Both the position numbers and the translations under genes were made by a program. 64,000 nt of DNA. It comes from Peromyscus leucopus (lineage: Eukaryota; Chordata; Mammalia; Rodentia; Cricetidae). Positions within the stretch are counted from its first letter, which is position 1, and each line of letters opens with the position of its first letter. Under the pieces are notes generated by a model. The model saw only the letters and a program-made list of their open reading frames with translations, was not told the DNA's origin and ran no database searches. The stretch spans positions 132,920,101-132,984,100 of the forward strand of contig NC_051068.1 in NCBI RefSeq assembly GCF_004664715.2. Reading direction: 5' to 3'. Shown one piece after another: positions 33,189 through 45,401 of this stretch.

Positions 33189-33310
33189 TCCCTCCCTCCC
33201 TCCCTCCCTCCCTCCCTCGTTCCCTCCCTCCCTCCCTCCCCCTCTTTCCTTCCTTCCTTCCTTCCTTCCTTCCTTCCTTCCTTCCTTCCTTCCTTCCTCT
33301 TTCTTTTTTT
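33189..33310 (+). repeat. (CCCT)n and (CCTT)n microsatellite
   Basis: Pyrimidine tetranucleotide tracts followed by a T run that leads into a B1. Confidence 0.96.
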
Positions 33311-33456
33311 TTTTTTCAAGACAAAGTCTCTCTGTGTAGCCCAGGATGTCCTAGAACACACTCTGTAGACCAGGCTGGCCTTGAACTCAGAGATCTGCCT
33401 GCTTCTGTCTCCTGAGCACTGGGATCAAAGGCATGTACTACCACCTCCTGGCTTTG
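33311..33456 (-). repeat. B1 SINE
   Basis: Reverse B1: caagacaaagtctctctgtg, ggctggccttgaactcagag, then ctgggatcaaaggcatgtac. Confidence 0.93.
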
Positions 33457-34767
33457 GTCTTTTTCTTAAAGCCTGCTTAAAGAATCTAATAGGCATGTAT
33501 TATCAGTACATACAACAATATGATAAGACTTCAAAGGAACCAGAGTTTTTGAAAGGAGGAGAAAATGAGAAAGAGAAATGTCTTCCCCACTTCCTATGTG
33601 AATGTGAGAAACATGGTCTCTGTTTGAGAGAGATACCAAGAAAATGTGGGAGAACGAGGGCTTGGCTTAAGCAGTGAAGGGGAAAAGGTGTTCCAAGATG
33701 AGAAATTCACAAGTTATATATCAAGAAAGGCAGAGGGGAACAGGGGAAGGATTTAGAGGATGAGGAATAGGGGTTGAATCAGATGGGGGAGATTTAAAAG
33801 AATGTAATTTAAAAGAATTGTGGAGATAAGACTCAATGGTATGAATGGTATGGGAGGCTTCTGGGAATTGAAGTAGTTGGGAATATAAGCAGGCTCACTT
33901 TTTTAGCCCAAATCTACCAGCACCTATTCTATGGTGTTCACAAGGCTAGGCTAGGGATCCTGGGATAATGCAGTAACAGTTGACACCCAAGCAGTGACTT
34001 AACAATAAGCTGAGTATGTGGAGCCCCTACCTGTTGACAGAGTCTCCTAGAGAAAACCCACCAACCCATGGGCTGCCAGTGTGCAGAGACTTGTAGAAAC
34101 GTAGGCAGCTAGATCCCTTCCCACCAGAGCACCCATTAGTCCTAGGAAAGACTGGCAAGTATGGACAAGAAGACCGCAGCTTTCCTGTAAGAATCAAGAA
34201 GACCAACCTTGGTCAGCATTTTGCCTTCTATGACAAGGTAGGACAAGAGCCCTCTATCTGGGTTAGAGACAGAACTGGGGCCATGTGACCACCAGGACTG
34301 GTGGTTGTACATCTTACACTAAGGTTCTCAGAAGGTTAGTGATGGAATTGTCCCAGCATAATCTCGGGACTCCTACAGACAAGACTTTTTCTAGTTTTAT
34401 ACACTAGCAGCTATTTTGAGTCATAACTAGTAAAGCCAGTACTAGGACCCTTTGGTGCTAACCCTTGAAGGAAGCATCTATGTAATACTTTATTATAAGT
34501 ATTCTGATCATCATTTGTGTGTGTGCTCCTTGTATGCCAAGCACTTAGACCATGAATTATCTAATTTAATTCTCATAAAAATGCTATGAGACAGATACTA
34601 TTAGGATCTTCCTTTTACAAATGAGGACACTGAGTTACAGAAAGGTCATGTCATTTTCTCTGGGTACAAAGGCAAGAGTCCATAAAATCAGGATTCAATT
34701 CTCATCAGTCTAATTCTATATTTTATATTATTTATCATCTATAGTATCATTAAAACTATTGTAACTT
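33457..34767. other. Noncoding intergenic stretch without recognised features
   Basis: About 1.3 kb of unique sequence with no splice-bounded open frame that I can support. Confidence 0.4.
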
Positions 34768-34930
34768 GGGGTCTGGAGAGATGGCTCAGCTGTTAAGAGC
34801 AATGGCTTCTCTTCCAGAGGACTTGGGTTCAATTTCCAGCACCCACATGGCAGCTCACAACTGTCTAACTCCAGTTCCCCAAAATCCGACACCCTCCCAC
34901 AGACAAATGTGCACATAAAATAAAAAAATT
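34768..34930 (+). repeat. B2 SINE
   Basis: Forward B2: ggtctggagagatggctcag, ccagcacccacatggcagct and an A-rich tail. Confidence 0.95.
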
Positions 34931-35067
34931 AAAGTAAAATAAAAAACTACTGTAACTTATGTAAGTTACTATTCTATAAACAGAGTAAAATAGAAATATG
35001 CTATATGCTATTTTTTTTTACTATATTTACTATACCTGACTTTTCACTTATAAAATTTAAAAGGAAT

Positions 35068-35215
35068 AGATTTCTTTTCTTTTCTTTTCTTTTCTTTTCT
35101 TTTTCCAGGACAAGGTTTCTCTGTGTAGCTTTGCTCCTGGCCTGGAACTCACAAAGATCTGTCTGGCTCTGCCTCCCGAGTGCTAGGATTAAAGGCATGC
35201 GCCACCACCACCCAG
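35068..35215 (-). repeat. B1 SINE with (TTTTC)n tail
   Basis: The TTTTC pentamer repeats at 35071-35102 are the diversified A-tail. Then come the reverse B1 body (caaggtttctctgtgtagct) and its end ggcatgcgccaccaccaccc. Confidence 0.95.
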
Positions 35216-35227
35216 CGATTTCTTTCT

Positions 35228-35424
35228 TTTTTTTTTTTGAAGCAAGGTCTCATGCAGCTCAGGTTGGCCTCAGACTTACTATATAACTGAGGATGGCCTT
35301 GAATTTCTGATCTTACCTCCATCTCTCCAAATGTTAGGATTAGAGCTGAATCATAGGGATCAGGCTCAGGGCCTAGTGCATGCTAGGTGACCATTCTATT
35401 AACTGAGCCCCGTCCTCAGCCCAG
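35228..35424 (-). repeat. B4/RSINE-type SINE
   Basis: B1-like head (gaagcaaggtctcatgcagc) and ID-like tail (tgcatgctaggtgaccattc, then taactgagccc). Confidence 0.8.
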
Positions 35425-35487
35425 GAAAAGTGTTTTTTTTTTTTTTTAACAATGTACTTTTAACATTTCAGTAAAGAATACTTTTTC

Positions 35488-35693
35488 AAGTCAGGTATGG
35501 TAGTATATACATCCTGGCACTCAGGAGGCTAAGGCAGGAGGATCATGTTGAGTTAGAGAATGTCTTGTGCTATAGAATGAGACTCTATCTCAGAACAACA
35601 AAAATATACAACAGAGGTATGGTAGCACATACCTATAATCTCAACACAGTCGCAAGCAGGCTACCCTGGACAACATAAGACTCTACTTTAAAA
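35488..35693 (+). repeat. Two old B1-like scraps in tandem
   Basis: Forward patterns gtcaggtatggtagtatata (35494) and aggtatggtagcacatacct (35615), each followed by degraded B1 sequence. Confidence 0.65.
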
Positions 35694-36307
35694 ACACTGC
35701 CACCACCACCACCAATCAGAAAAACAACAACTATACAACAAGTATATTCCTAGACTATTGTGGAAAATAAACCATGACATTTTAAAAATGATAATCACAA
35801 GAGTGATTTTAGCTTTCAACATTATCAGGTTTATAGGTTGTGATCAATAAATAAATGTTAACGAGATTTTCTTCACTAAACACTCCTCATCTTTGTCATT
35901 CAATCTTCTTACCTTCCCGATCCTCCACTTGTCACAAAACCTCTTCTTTCTTATGTTTACTGCCCCTGACATCCCCCTTTTTTCCTTTAAAACATTCCTT
36001 TCTGCTTCCTCAGAGCTTTTTGTCGTTGACAGAAATACAAATTCTGTCTTTATTCCTATCTAATTATTAACCCTTAACTTTAATGCAAAGAAAAAGCACA
36101 GTAAAGTTCTTGTGAAATTTGTGTGTACATGTAATGGCCTCCTGCAGCCATCTAATGAATGTGAACCATATCATTACTCCATTTTGTTAGTGAGGAAATG
36201 GAGACTTGACCATGCTAAATGAGTACTGTTGGTGTCTTGATTTCCAGTGTTGGTGTTGTGGCCATCTAGTGGCTTCAGAATATGGTGGTAGTTGGGGAAG
36301 GTACTTG
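35694..36307. other. Noncoding stretch with a CTCF-like motif at 36261-36272
   Basis: Unique AT-rich sequence. gccatctagtgg (minus: ccactagatggc) matches the CTCF core and does not lie in a SINE that I recognise. Confidence 0.5.
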
Positions 36308-36625
36308 TAATGGCTATTCCTGGTTGTCAGTTTGACTATATCTGGAACGAACTGCAATCCAGAAATGCAGAGCACACCTGTGGGAGATTATTTTTTCTTG
36401 GTTTCAAGTGGGTGAATCCACTTCTAGTCCAGACCTTTGAAGTAGGAAGACACATACCTTTGATTTGAATCTTGAGGTGGGAAGATACATGCCTTTAATC
36501 CAAATCTTGAGGTAGGAAGACATACTTTAATCTGGGCCATACCTTCTGCTGGAAGTCTATATAAGGACATAGACAAAGGGAGCTTTTGTCTTTGCCTGCT
36601 TGCCCTCACCTTGCTAGAACATCCA

Positions 36626-36669
<44 letters not shown>

Positions 36670-36670
36670 A

Positions 36671-36752
<82 letters not shown>

Positions 36753-36797
36753 CATTCCTTAAGTTCTGTGACTCTAGAGAACCCTGACTAATACAGT
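36308..36797 (+). repeat. Rodent interspersed repeat with embedded microsatellites
   Basis: Pattern: ggttgtcagtttgactatat, agtgggtgaatccacttcta, repeated gaggtaggaagacacat-type units, then ctggaagtctatataaggac and a ctctagagaaccctgactaa end. I know this as a common rodent repeat but cannot name it securely. A (CA)n-(GT)n-(TA)n-(GA)n cluster occupies 36628-36750. Confidence 0.6.
36628..36750 (+). repeat. Compound microsatellite (CA)n (GT)n (TA)n (GA)n
   Basis: The CA run, the acgtatgt junction and the GT run form an inverted repeat. They are followed by pure TA and then pure GA tracts. Confidence 0.97.
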
Positions 36798-36960
36798 ACT
36801 TAATAAAGAAAATATTTTACAGAAAAGAAAAAAGGATCAGAAAAATGGAATTTTCAGAAGTGCTACTTAAAGGTCAGTGCTATTTTCTCTGGGAACTTTT
36901 GTAAAATAATCAATGTATATACTTAACAGCAGGACTAAACAGATCTTATCACTTTTTAAC

Positions 36961-37292
36961 TGTGTGTGTATGGTGTGTGTGTGTGTGTGTGTGTATATGT
37001 GGTGTGCACATATGTGTGCAGGTGCAGGCGCACGCCCCTGTTGCACACATGTGGATGCCAGAAGAAGGTGTTGGGCATCCTCTTCATTACGCTTAGCCTT
37101 ATTCCTCGAGGCAGGCTTCTCCCTGAACCTGGAGCTCACAGTTTTGACCAGGCCGAGAGTCAACAAGTTCCAGGGGTTCCTCTGCCTCTGCCTCCTACAA
37201 CGCTGGGGTCGAAGGCATGTGGGACATGGTATGTGGGTGCTGGGATCTGAACTCAGGTCTTCAACTTTTCAGCCCCTTACCCTCTCAAGTTA
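36961..37292 (-). repeat. B3 SINE with (GT)n
   Basis: Reverse B3: GT tract, ggatgccagaagaaggtgtt, tgctgggatctgaactcagg, then ttcagccccttaccctc. Confidence 0.85.
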
Positions 37293-38021
37293 ATCTGCTG
37301 GCTTCTCAGCATGACTGTGACATATGTAATATGCTGTTCATCATTTATCAACATTAGGTGCCCTGTCCATTTTGAATCCCTTCTCATTTTTTTTTTATGA
37401 AAACAGTCTTGCTAATTTACTAGCATTTAAAAAAAAATATAAAACTTAGATGATGTAACTATTTGGCAGGAAGATTGCCTCGTCCTCTACACCAGTGCTC
37501 AGGTGGACTTTTTGCTGATTGTGCTCACTTTGAGAAGGTTGAACATAAGAGAAAGGAGCCCAGGGAAGCAGTTTAACAGTTTGTAAGACTTGGTACATGT
37601 CTGCTAATGGAACCTCTATTTTAACTCAAAACTCGGAAGAAGCCAATCCCTTTCCCCCATTAATTCTGTCCTCTCTTCCTCTCCCTAATCTTGTCCCAGT
37701 AACTGTCAACTGTGTCCTTACTCTTAGCCAGCAAAACACTCTCAAATTTTTCTCATTAAAAAATAAAGACAAAATCAATAATGTCCTCCTTCAGCCAGTC
37801 TGGTTCAGCTTGACTTCTGTGACCTCCACAGCCCAGCCACTTAAAAATGGCACCACAGTCTTTACAACCCCGGCTTTTCTCCCTTTGATGGAGTGTTTGT
37901 CTATTTTTATGCAGCCAGACTATGTCACTGGATGGAAGCTGAGCACAGAGCAGAGTTGTATATCAGATGCTGAGATGTAGTCATCCCGAACACAAGTTCC
38001 CAGTGATTGGTTGGTTGATTG
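37293..38021. other. Noncoding stretch without recognised features
   Basis: An open frame of about 127 codons exists at 37597-37980 but matches nothing I know. Treated as chance. Confidence 0.4.
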
Positions 38022-38124
38022 ATACAGGGTCTCACTGTGCATCCCAGTCTGGTGAAGTCACCATCCTCCTGTCTCAGACTACTAAGAACTGAAAGTATAG
38101 GCAGGCACAACACTCCCTCCAGCC
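38022..38124 (-). repeat. Old B1-like SINE at the left edge of arm 2
   Basis: tgatacagggtctcactgtg then degraded sequence that runs into the duplicated segment. Confidence 0.7.
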
Positions 38125-38234
38125 TGCAGGGATCTTGCTATAGGACCTTATAATGCCACTCAAGAGAAGAACCTTCCAGATGAAGGGCTCACAAACATTT
38201 CCCCGTCCTTCCCTGTAAGCTTTCTCTCCAGGCT

Positions 38235-38243
38235 TGTGTTTCT

Positions 38244-38288
<45 letters not shown>

Positions 38289-38442
38289 CGAGACAGGGTT
38301 TCTCTGTGTAGCTTTGCGCCTTTCCTGGAGCTCACTTGGTAGCCCAGGCTGGCCTCGAACTCACAGCGATCCGCCTGGCTCTGCCTCCCGAGTGCTGGGA
38401 TTAAAGGCGTGCGCCACCAACGCCCGGCTGTGTTTCTTCTTT
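38235..38442 (-). mobile_element. Young B1 SINE with target-site duplication (arm 2 only)
   Basis: A T run of about 43 bases, then a nearly perfect reverse B1 body from cgagacagggtttctctgtg (38289) to cgcccggc (about 38428). The 14-base target duplication tgtgtttcttcttt is at 38235-38248 and 38429-38442. Arm 1 has the unoccupied site near 171-186. Confidence 0.95.
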
Positions 38443-38760
38443 CTAAACTTTTCAGTCTGGAGACTCATTTCTTTTCTTCAACCATTTTCCATAAAAGTTT
38501 CAATCTTTTACATATTTCGTGTCATCATGCCTCAGACATCACCTGAGCGAGCATTCAGTCAAGTCCTATGAATGAGGTTAAAGATGGATCTCTCAATGGC
38601 GACTCAGTCCTGTTCTACCCATAACAGTGGTACACATTGCAATGAGAAGCAGTTGCTTTCTGCAAAAACAAAAATCTGCATATTTCTCTACGAAATGCTT
38701 TTTCTTTTTTAGGGCAATTTTGTATTTATCTTTATGTACAGAAAACCTAACAATGGGCAT

Positions 38761-39527
38761 TTAATCCAGTTTAGAAGTGTGCTCTTTGGCCTTTGCTTTT
38801 TCCTGCTTGGCAACCTGAGCCACAGATTTGGGACCCAGGACGTTGCCCTGCCAATGGCAGCAGATCTCATGGTAGCTGTTGTCATTATTGGTCCAGATAT
38901 CTTCTACCAGCTTAGCCAGAGAGCCTTTGTCTTCTGAGTTAACCTGTGTGAATGTCACAGTGGTGCATGTCTTCCTGAGCACCAGCCGCCCCAGCCTGGC
39001 CTTCCTCTAGATGATGCAATAGAGGACTCCCATCTTGAGACACAGGGCAAACAGGAAAACCAACAGCTCAATGGGGTCTATGTTGGAGGCAATCACCAAG
39101 AGGGGAGCCTTCTTGTTCTCCACCAAAGCTGTGATTGTCCTCTTGAAGGACAGGTGGTCTCTTAGTTGGGATATCCCTTTTGCCAGCAGCCTTTGCTTCT
39201 TCTCCTGCTTTGTTTCTGGCCTGTCCTTGTGGGCAAAGTTCAGCAGCTGGGTAGCTGTTTGCCAGTCCCAGGCCTGGGGGACCTGGTCAATGGCAGAGGA
39301 GGTACTTTGAGCCGCTCATGGAGGATGGCCCTTTGCTGACGCAGCCTGAGTAGCTGGGCCATTTGACAAAGCGAGTGAGATCTCTTTTGAGCTGGATGTC
39401 CAGTCCAGTGCCGAAGTTCTTAGGCCTTTCCTCAGAGAGGACTCACCACCTTTTTGGCCTCCCGTTTCTTGACGATGCTGGTGGCTGGGGCCACCTCCTT
39501 CCTCTTGGCCTTCTTTTCTTTGGGCAC
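38761..39527 (-). pseudogene. Rpl7a-ps: RPL7A processed pseudogene, arm 2 copy
   Basis: Same retrocopy as in arm 1, with the same GTG in place of the start codon, the same internal deletion and the same stop after the CII motif, so these lesions predate the split of the two arms. Here the C-terminus ends at the ancestral stop immediately after KLD (minus-strand TAA at 38761-38763). Both copies have in-frame stops or shifts that prevent a full-length protein. I see no sign of selection for coding ability. Confidence 0.93.
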
Positions 39528-40245
39528 TTTGCTCTGCTGGAGGAAGGCTTCCTAGCCCCCTTAAAAGACATTTGGGGCTTTTCACAGGAGAACAAGAGAT
39601 TCCTGTTTTCTTTGCCACAAAAAAACAAAAATAAGAACAACAACAAAAAAAAAAAAAACAACAAAACAAAACAAAAAACCCACCTCAACATTTTTATCAG
39701 TTCTTTGAGAATTCCATATACTGTTTTGATCATACCTCCCCCTCCCCCAAATCCTCCCAGTCACCCATCTTCCTTACCCTACCTTCTGTCTTTTCTTTGC
39801 CACTTTGAGAAAAAAAGTTTTATAAACTTTAATCAGAATTAGACTCAATGTGTCTTCCGTTAGGATTTCTGAATAGCAGGTAGCCACAAATCCAGTTGAG
39901 TCCCTTGACCTTGATAAGCTTTATGGTTGCGGACCCATGGCTTTTTATCTGCTCAAACTCACTTGTTACAGCATCCTACTCGGGTAGGGCTTCTCCTTAT
40001 ATCTGTGAGTAAGGTATTTCTGGTCTTTGTTGATTTCCACACTCTTCGTGAATCCTCTGGTTCTCAAGGAAATAGATTATTTCTCTTGTGCAGCTGTGAT
40101 AGTTGACCTGTGAGAATTCGGGTGGGAGTATGATTTCTGGAGGGCCCAGCATCTCATGCAACTACCACCCCCGTAACACTTTAAATACTCTCTTCATGGG
40201 AAAAGGGCAGTGGGGATGTAGACAATTTTAGAAGGTTAGTAATTT

Positions 40246-40394
40246 ACTTTTTTTCAAGCCAGGGTTTCTCTGTGTAGCTTTGGTGCCTGTCCTGGATCTC
40301 GCTCTGTAGACCAGGGTGGCCTCAAACTCACAGAGGTCTACCTGGCTCTGCCTCCCGAGTGCAGGGATTAGAGGTGTGCACCACCCCACCCAGC
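40246..40394 (-). repeat. B1 SINE (arm 2)
   Basis: Counterpart of 1987-2134, same reverse B1 body. Confidence 0.92.
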
Positions 40395-41173
40395 AGTAAT
40401 TTACTTTTATTACAAATTAACAAGGCCAGAAAAACAGACATGGCTTGGGACCTTGTTGTTCATCTGGCTTTTCTTCCTATCAAGAAGTAGAATTCAGGTT
40501 TCCACCTCCTTGTGTCTAGGTTGGCCGGGAGGCTGGGCAATACAGCAAAAGTGATGATAGGGAAATTATGGGTTAGGCCTTCAGAGACATTGTTCTCACT
40601 CTCCTGTCGTCACGGAGAGAAACCTGGGTGAGCCTTTCTAGGATGGGAGGCGACATGGAGAAAGATGCCCGGCTGACACCAGCAACAACTTCCAGAAGAG
40701 CCGGTAGCATAAGTTGCCCGGCCCAGTGGATTCCTTGTTCCGCAACTATCAAGAACTTCAAGATGCTGAGAGCCCAAAACAAAGCAAGCATGCGCTCTCG
40801 AGAGAACTGGTCCTGATCACCTGCAAGACTGTCTCGGGTCGAGTTCCAGTATGCTCCTAGCTAACCGTCAATACATGGTTGAGCCCATTTGAAGACAGGA
40901 ATTATTTCCAAGTCCAGTCCAATACTGACTCAGGCTAGCTAATAAATGAATGTTGGTTGAAGCCACTAAGTTTATGATAGTTTATTAGGCAGCAATAAAC
41001 AATAAATATAAACTCCCTTATCGCCTATCAAGGATTCTTGAAACCTGAGTTGTTCAGCTTCACCACGCTTGCCCCATCTGAGGAGGGCTGGGGGATGCTT
41101 CACTCTGTCACATATTCCCTTTACACCTACATGTGTGGACTATTACCAATTCTGTGACTTGGATCACACTTGA

Positions 41174-41267
41174 GTTTTTCTTTGATTTTGAGATAGGGCC
41201 TTGGTATGTAGGCCTTGAACTTGAGATCCTCCTGCCTCAGCTTCTTGAGTGTTGCAGTTCCAGGTGG
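41174..41267 (-). repeat. Old B1-like SINE (arm 2)
   Basis: Counterpart of 2920-3012. Confidence 0.65.
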
Positions 41268-42916
41268 GCACCATGGGAGAATATCCCTTCGCTTCCTTTT
41301 GTGCCCATATTTCCTCATGTGCAAAGTAGAGATAGGTCTGTGGAACTCGCATGTCCTGACACCTGAACAGTACTTAGCCAATGCCTTGTTGAACTGTGTT
41401 GTACGCAACCACACCGCCCTTAAAATCCAGGATGAGACTTGCAGCAGAGCCACAGAAGACATGTACCCAGAGAGGTGAGAATGGACGTGGCCCCGCTTAC
41501 TGGGAAGGACGGGGAGGAGGCAATGAGCCCTGGAGACAGTCAGGCTCTTCTTCCTTCGTAGCTCAGCACCACCATTGTTCTGTTCCTCTGCACGACACTC
41601 CATCCAGCATTAGCTTTGTTGGTGTAAAGCATCAGTAACAAAGAGAGTCTATGGAGTGTCAGTGGGAAGGCTGCACAGAGACTCAACCAAGCTCTGGGGC
41701 CTACGCCTACCACATGATATTTAACATGTGAGTGTTGGTCAGAAATGCAAGCCAAGGTCACTGAGAGGAAAATGACCAAATCTGCTTTGTATTGGACAGT
41801 ACTGGCAAACCTCGGGATGTATGCTTCCCAAGCCTCCAAGCAAACCATGACAGCCTGTTCTAGCAGCAACTTCCCTTAGAAAGAAAGAGACCAAGCACTC
41901 CCAGTTTATGATCTACCATTTAGACCCCAGGAACACCTTCCATCTTTATCTTCAGCCTGCTGCCCCCTTTCTTCCTTACTCTTAAGTTAAAAAAAAAAAA
42001 CCTATGTGTTCATCAATTTTTTTGAGTGCTTGGGAGTACACAGTCATACATAGAGATTCTGATTAATAGGAGCTTCATGCCATGAACCAGCGATCTCAAC
42101 ACACCGAGAGCGGGAGAAGAGTCGCTGAAGGCTTCCTGGGGGAAGTCATATTTAATGTGTAACCTATAACATAGATGAGTGACGTCAACTGAGCTGGGGG
42201 CTGAGGGAGAGTGGGGGTGAGTGCGGCTGATGAGAAAGAGATCGGAGGCATCATTTACAATTGCGTAGAAGGAAGAGAAAACTTGGAACTTGGGGATTTT
42301 AAAGTAGATAGATATTGATGAAAAAATGAGTTAGAAAGTGGAAGTGGTCAGAAAGGAAGCTAATGGAGGTAATTTGTTTATCCAGTTAAGAAATTTGACC
42401 TTTATCCTAAGAGCAATCAATGGGAAATCATTTAGTATTTAAACAGAAGAGTGACATTTAGAAGTAGCATTCCCTGACTATAATATGAGGAACAGAGGGC
42501 AGGTCAGAAGGCTTGACACTTGTTATTATAAATAAAGTTTTATTGGCAGCCATACACATTAATTTGTATTGTCTTTTAGGTCTTAGGCGTCCAGCTTAGT
42601 AAATGACCATCTGGCTCACAAACCCTGAGCTATTTACTACCTGGCCCTTTTAAGAATATTTGTTGAGTTTAGGTACTGTTAATATACCTTGGAGGAAAAT
42701 AATGATAGCTAGCTAGCTTTGGGAAAGGCACAGGAGGAATTTTGTAAAGAGGGTTTGAGGAATTAATCACACAATTCTTGTCGAATTCTTAAAACATTCA
42801 GTTAATTATTCAGACATCTGATTTTAGCTTTACCTTGGGGACTCCACTCCTATAAGAACCAAGATTACAGTTGTAATATAAACAGCTAAGGGTTAAGTGT
42901 TGTAAATGAGAGAGAA

Positions 42917-43045
42917 GGCCAGGGGCCAAGCACAGTGGTTCATGCCTTTAATCTTAGCACTTGGGAACCTGAGGCCAGCCTGGTCTACACAATGAGTTGC
43001 AGGCTAAGGCTACCCAGTGAGAACCTGTTTAAAATAAAAGGAAAA
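42917..43045 (+). repeat. B1-like SINE (arm 2)
   Basis: Counterpart of 6320-6447. Confidence 0.85.
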
Positions 43046-43139
43046 AGAAAAAGACAAGACAGGAATTGGGAAGGAAACAACCAAGCAAATTAAACTGTAG
43101 ATTCCTTATAAATTATTATTATAAGAAAAAGATTCCTTA

Positions 43140-43144
<5 letters not shown>

Positions 43145-43190
<46 letters not shown>
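43145..43190 (+). repeat. (GT)n microsatellite (arm 2)
   Basis: About 23 uninterrupted GT units. The arm 1 tract at 6553-6577 is shorter and interrupted. Confidence 0.95.
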
Positions 43191-43192
<2 letters not shown>

Positions 43193-44223
43193 ATCAGTTA
43201 AACAGTGTGAGACATATAGTAGGACACGTGATGTATTTGGTTAACTGAACCCTTAACATCATGATGTTCCTGATACCTGCTTTGTGGTCCTGAAACTCTG
43301 CTGTTTGATACAGACTGACGTACAATGTCTGACCAAATCAAACAAAGCATTTTTTATTCTATTTTATTTTATTATTTTGCTTTTTAAACAACCTCAGTAA
43401 AAACAACACCAGCAAGTGTCTTTAATTTGTCCTTCCTTTAAGAAGCCCAAAGCTGGGTCTCAGTCTATTTACATCACAATAGTAATAGCAATAAACAAGT
43501 TAGTATAACTCCCATTGTTCATTGAGTGCCTACTAGATCTGAAATACAGCACAGACACTCACCTAGGTTCTTCAGTCCCTCTAGCAAACATCATTATTGT
43601 CATGTGTAGATGAGGAGACTGTAGCTCAAGGGTTCTCTTTTCTGAGGTCATGCCCATGTCAGTGTGTCTGACATTAACAGTCTTCCTCTCAGTCACACAA
43701 GCTCTTGCTGCCTCATAGCAGGTCACACTGCCTCCTCCTTCTCAGTCTTTTATCTCCTCATTCCATTGCCTAAAACCCCCCACTGTCTTCTCCTCTCCTG
43801 AGCAGAGTCTACATAATTTAGTGTGGCATAATTTATTTTTAATAATCTCTCATCGCCTTAGTGGCCTCGGCTTCTGCGGCCGTTTCTGTAAGTGTATGTC
43901 GTATATTCCTGATTTGGGGGGGCTCTCGAGGGCAGGGGGAATATTCCGGGTCCCTCCATGCTTCTGTGGATTTACATGTTCCTTCTCTTTCTGGAGACTT
44001 CTTCCTTCACATCTGCCTGGGCTTTGAGCTAAAATCCCAAGTTCCAGCCAGTCTCTCTTGTGAGATCTAATCTCTCAGTGTTTTATTCTCCTACTGGGAA
44101 ATGGCTATCCATTTCCTAGAAATGGTTATATGGAAAGAACTGCTTGATCTCTGGAAATGCCTGGCTTCTGTAAGCCATGTGTTTTTTTTTTTTAAACCTT
44201 TTTATTTATAAAATAGGGTAATA

Positions 44224-44369
44224 TGGGGCAGTGGTGGTACACACCTTTAATCCCAGCACTTGGGAGGCAGAGGCAGGCGGATCTCTGTGAGTTCGAGGCC
44301 AGCCTGGGCTACCGAGTGAGCTCCAGGACAGGCTCCAAAGCTACACAGAGAAACCCTGTTTCAAAAAAA
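44224..44369 (+). repeat. B1 SINE (arm 2)
   Basis: Full forward B1, counterpart of 7613-7769, here with the intact cctttaatcccagcacttgg box. Confidence 0.95.
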
Positions 44370-45266
44370 AAGGGGGGGGGCGGGGTAATATGATGCTTTG
44401 GTGCTACCTGATACATTATAAGTACTCAGAATAAACAGTCATTATTCAGTTCCTGTGCAATTAAATAAGAGTCACATATATTAGTCTAGCACAATAATTT
44501 TGAGCACACTCTTCTTCCTTAGTGATGCTCTGGCCATCCTTTGAATAGGTTCAACACAAACTATTTTGTGATTTATTTGTTTCCATGTGTGTGCTAGGTA
44601 GTGCTTGTAGACATCTGTTTGTAGTCCTGAAGTTGACGTCAGGCGTCTTCCTCAGTCATTGCACACCTTATTCACCAAGGCCAAGTTTCTGAATTACACT
44701 CAGAGCTGGTTGAAAAGACCCGCTCTAACTAGCCAGCTTGCTCTGGGAATCCCTTCTCTCTGCCTTCAGTGCAGTCTGCCACGCCCACCTTTGCATCTCC
44801 CTGGGTGCTGGGGGTCCCAACTCAGGCCCTCCTCCTGCTCGCACAGCACAGCATGCGCCTTATCCGCGGGGCCATCTCTCCGACCTCTTTTTCTGTAAAC
44901 ATTCTATACATTTAATCCATGGTTGGCCATGTTTGTCTAAGTTCTCGTCTCCTCTGCTAGCCTGGAACTCTGTGAGCACAGGGACGATTGTTGATCTACC
45001 CCAACCTAGTAGACACTGGTATTTAATACACGTTGGCTGATTGGCTGCCTGGATATACCCATGAATGGACAAAAAGTGAGCCTCACAGGACTTAACTGAG
45101 TGACAGTATGCCCAGTAGTGTTGGTTTGATTTGGCAATGTTTACTGAGTATAGTTTGCTTTACCCTTTTCTCTTTCACAGTAGTGGACTTGAACCTAAGG
45201 CCTCACACATGCTGGGCAAGCACTCTGCTGCTGAGGTCCATCCCCGACTCGACTCTCTCTCTCTCT

Positions 45267-45401
45267 TTTATTTTGAGACTGGATCTCCCAATGTTGCCCA
45301 GGTGGTCTCGAACTCATTCTGTAGCACAGCCTGGATCTTGAGGTTCTCCTGTTTCAGTCTCCCAAGCAGCCAAGAGACTGCACGACCAGATCTGGCTTCC
45401 A
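45267..45401 (-). repeat. Old B1-like SINE (arm 2)
   Basis: Counterpart of 8651-8785. Confidence 0.7.
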
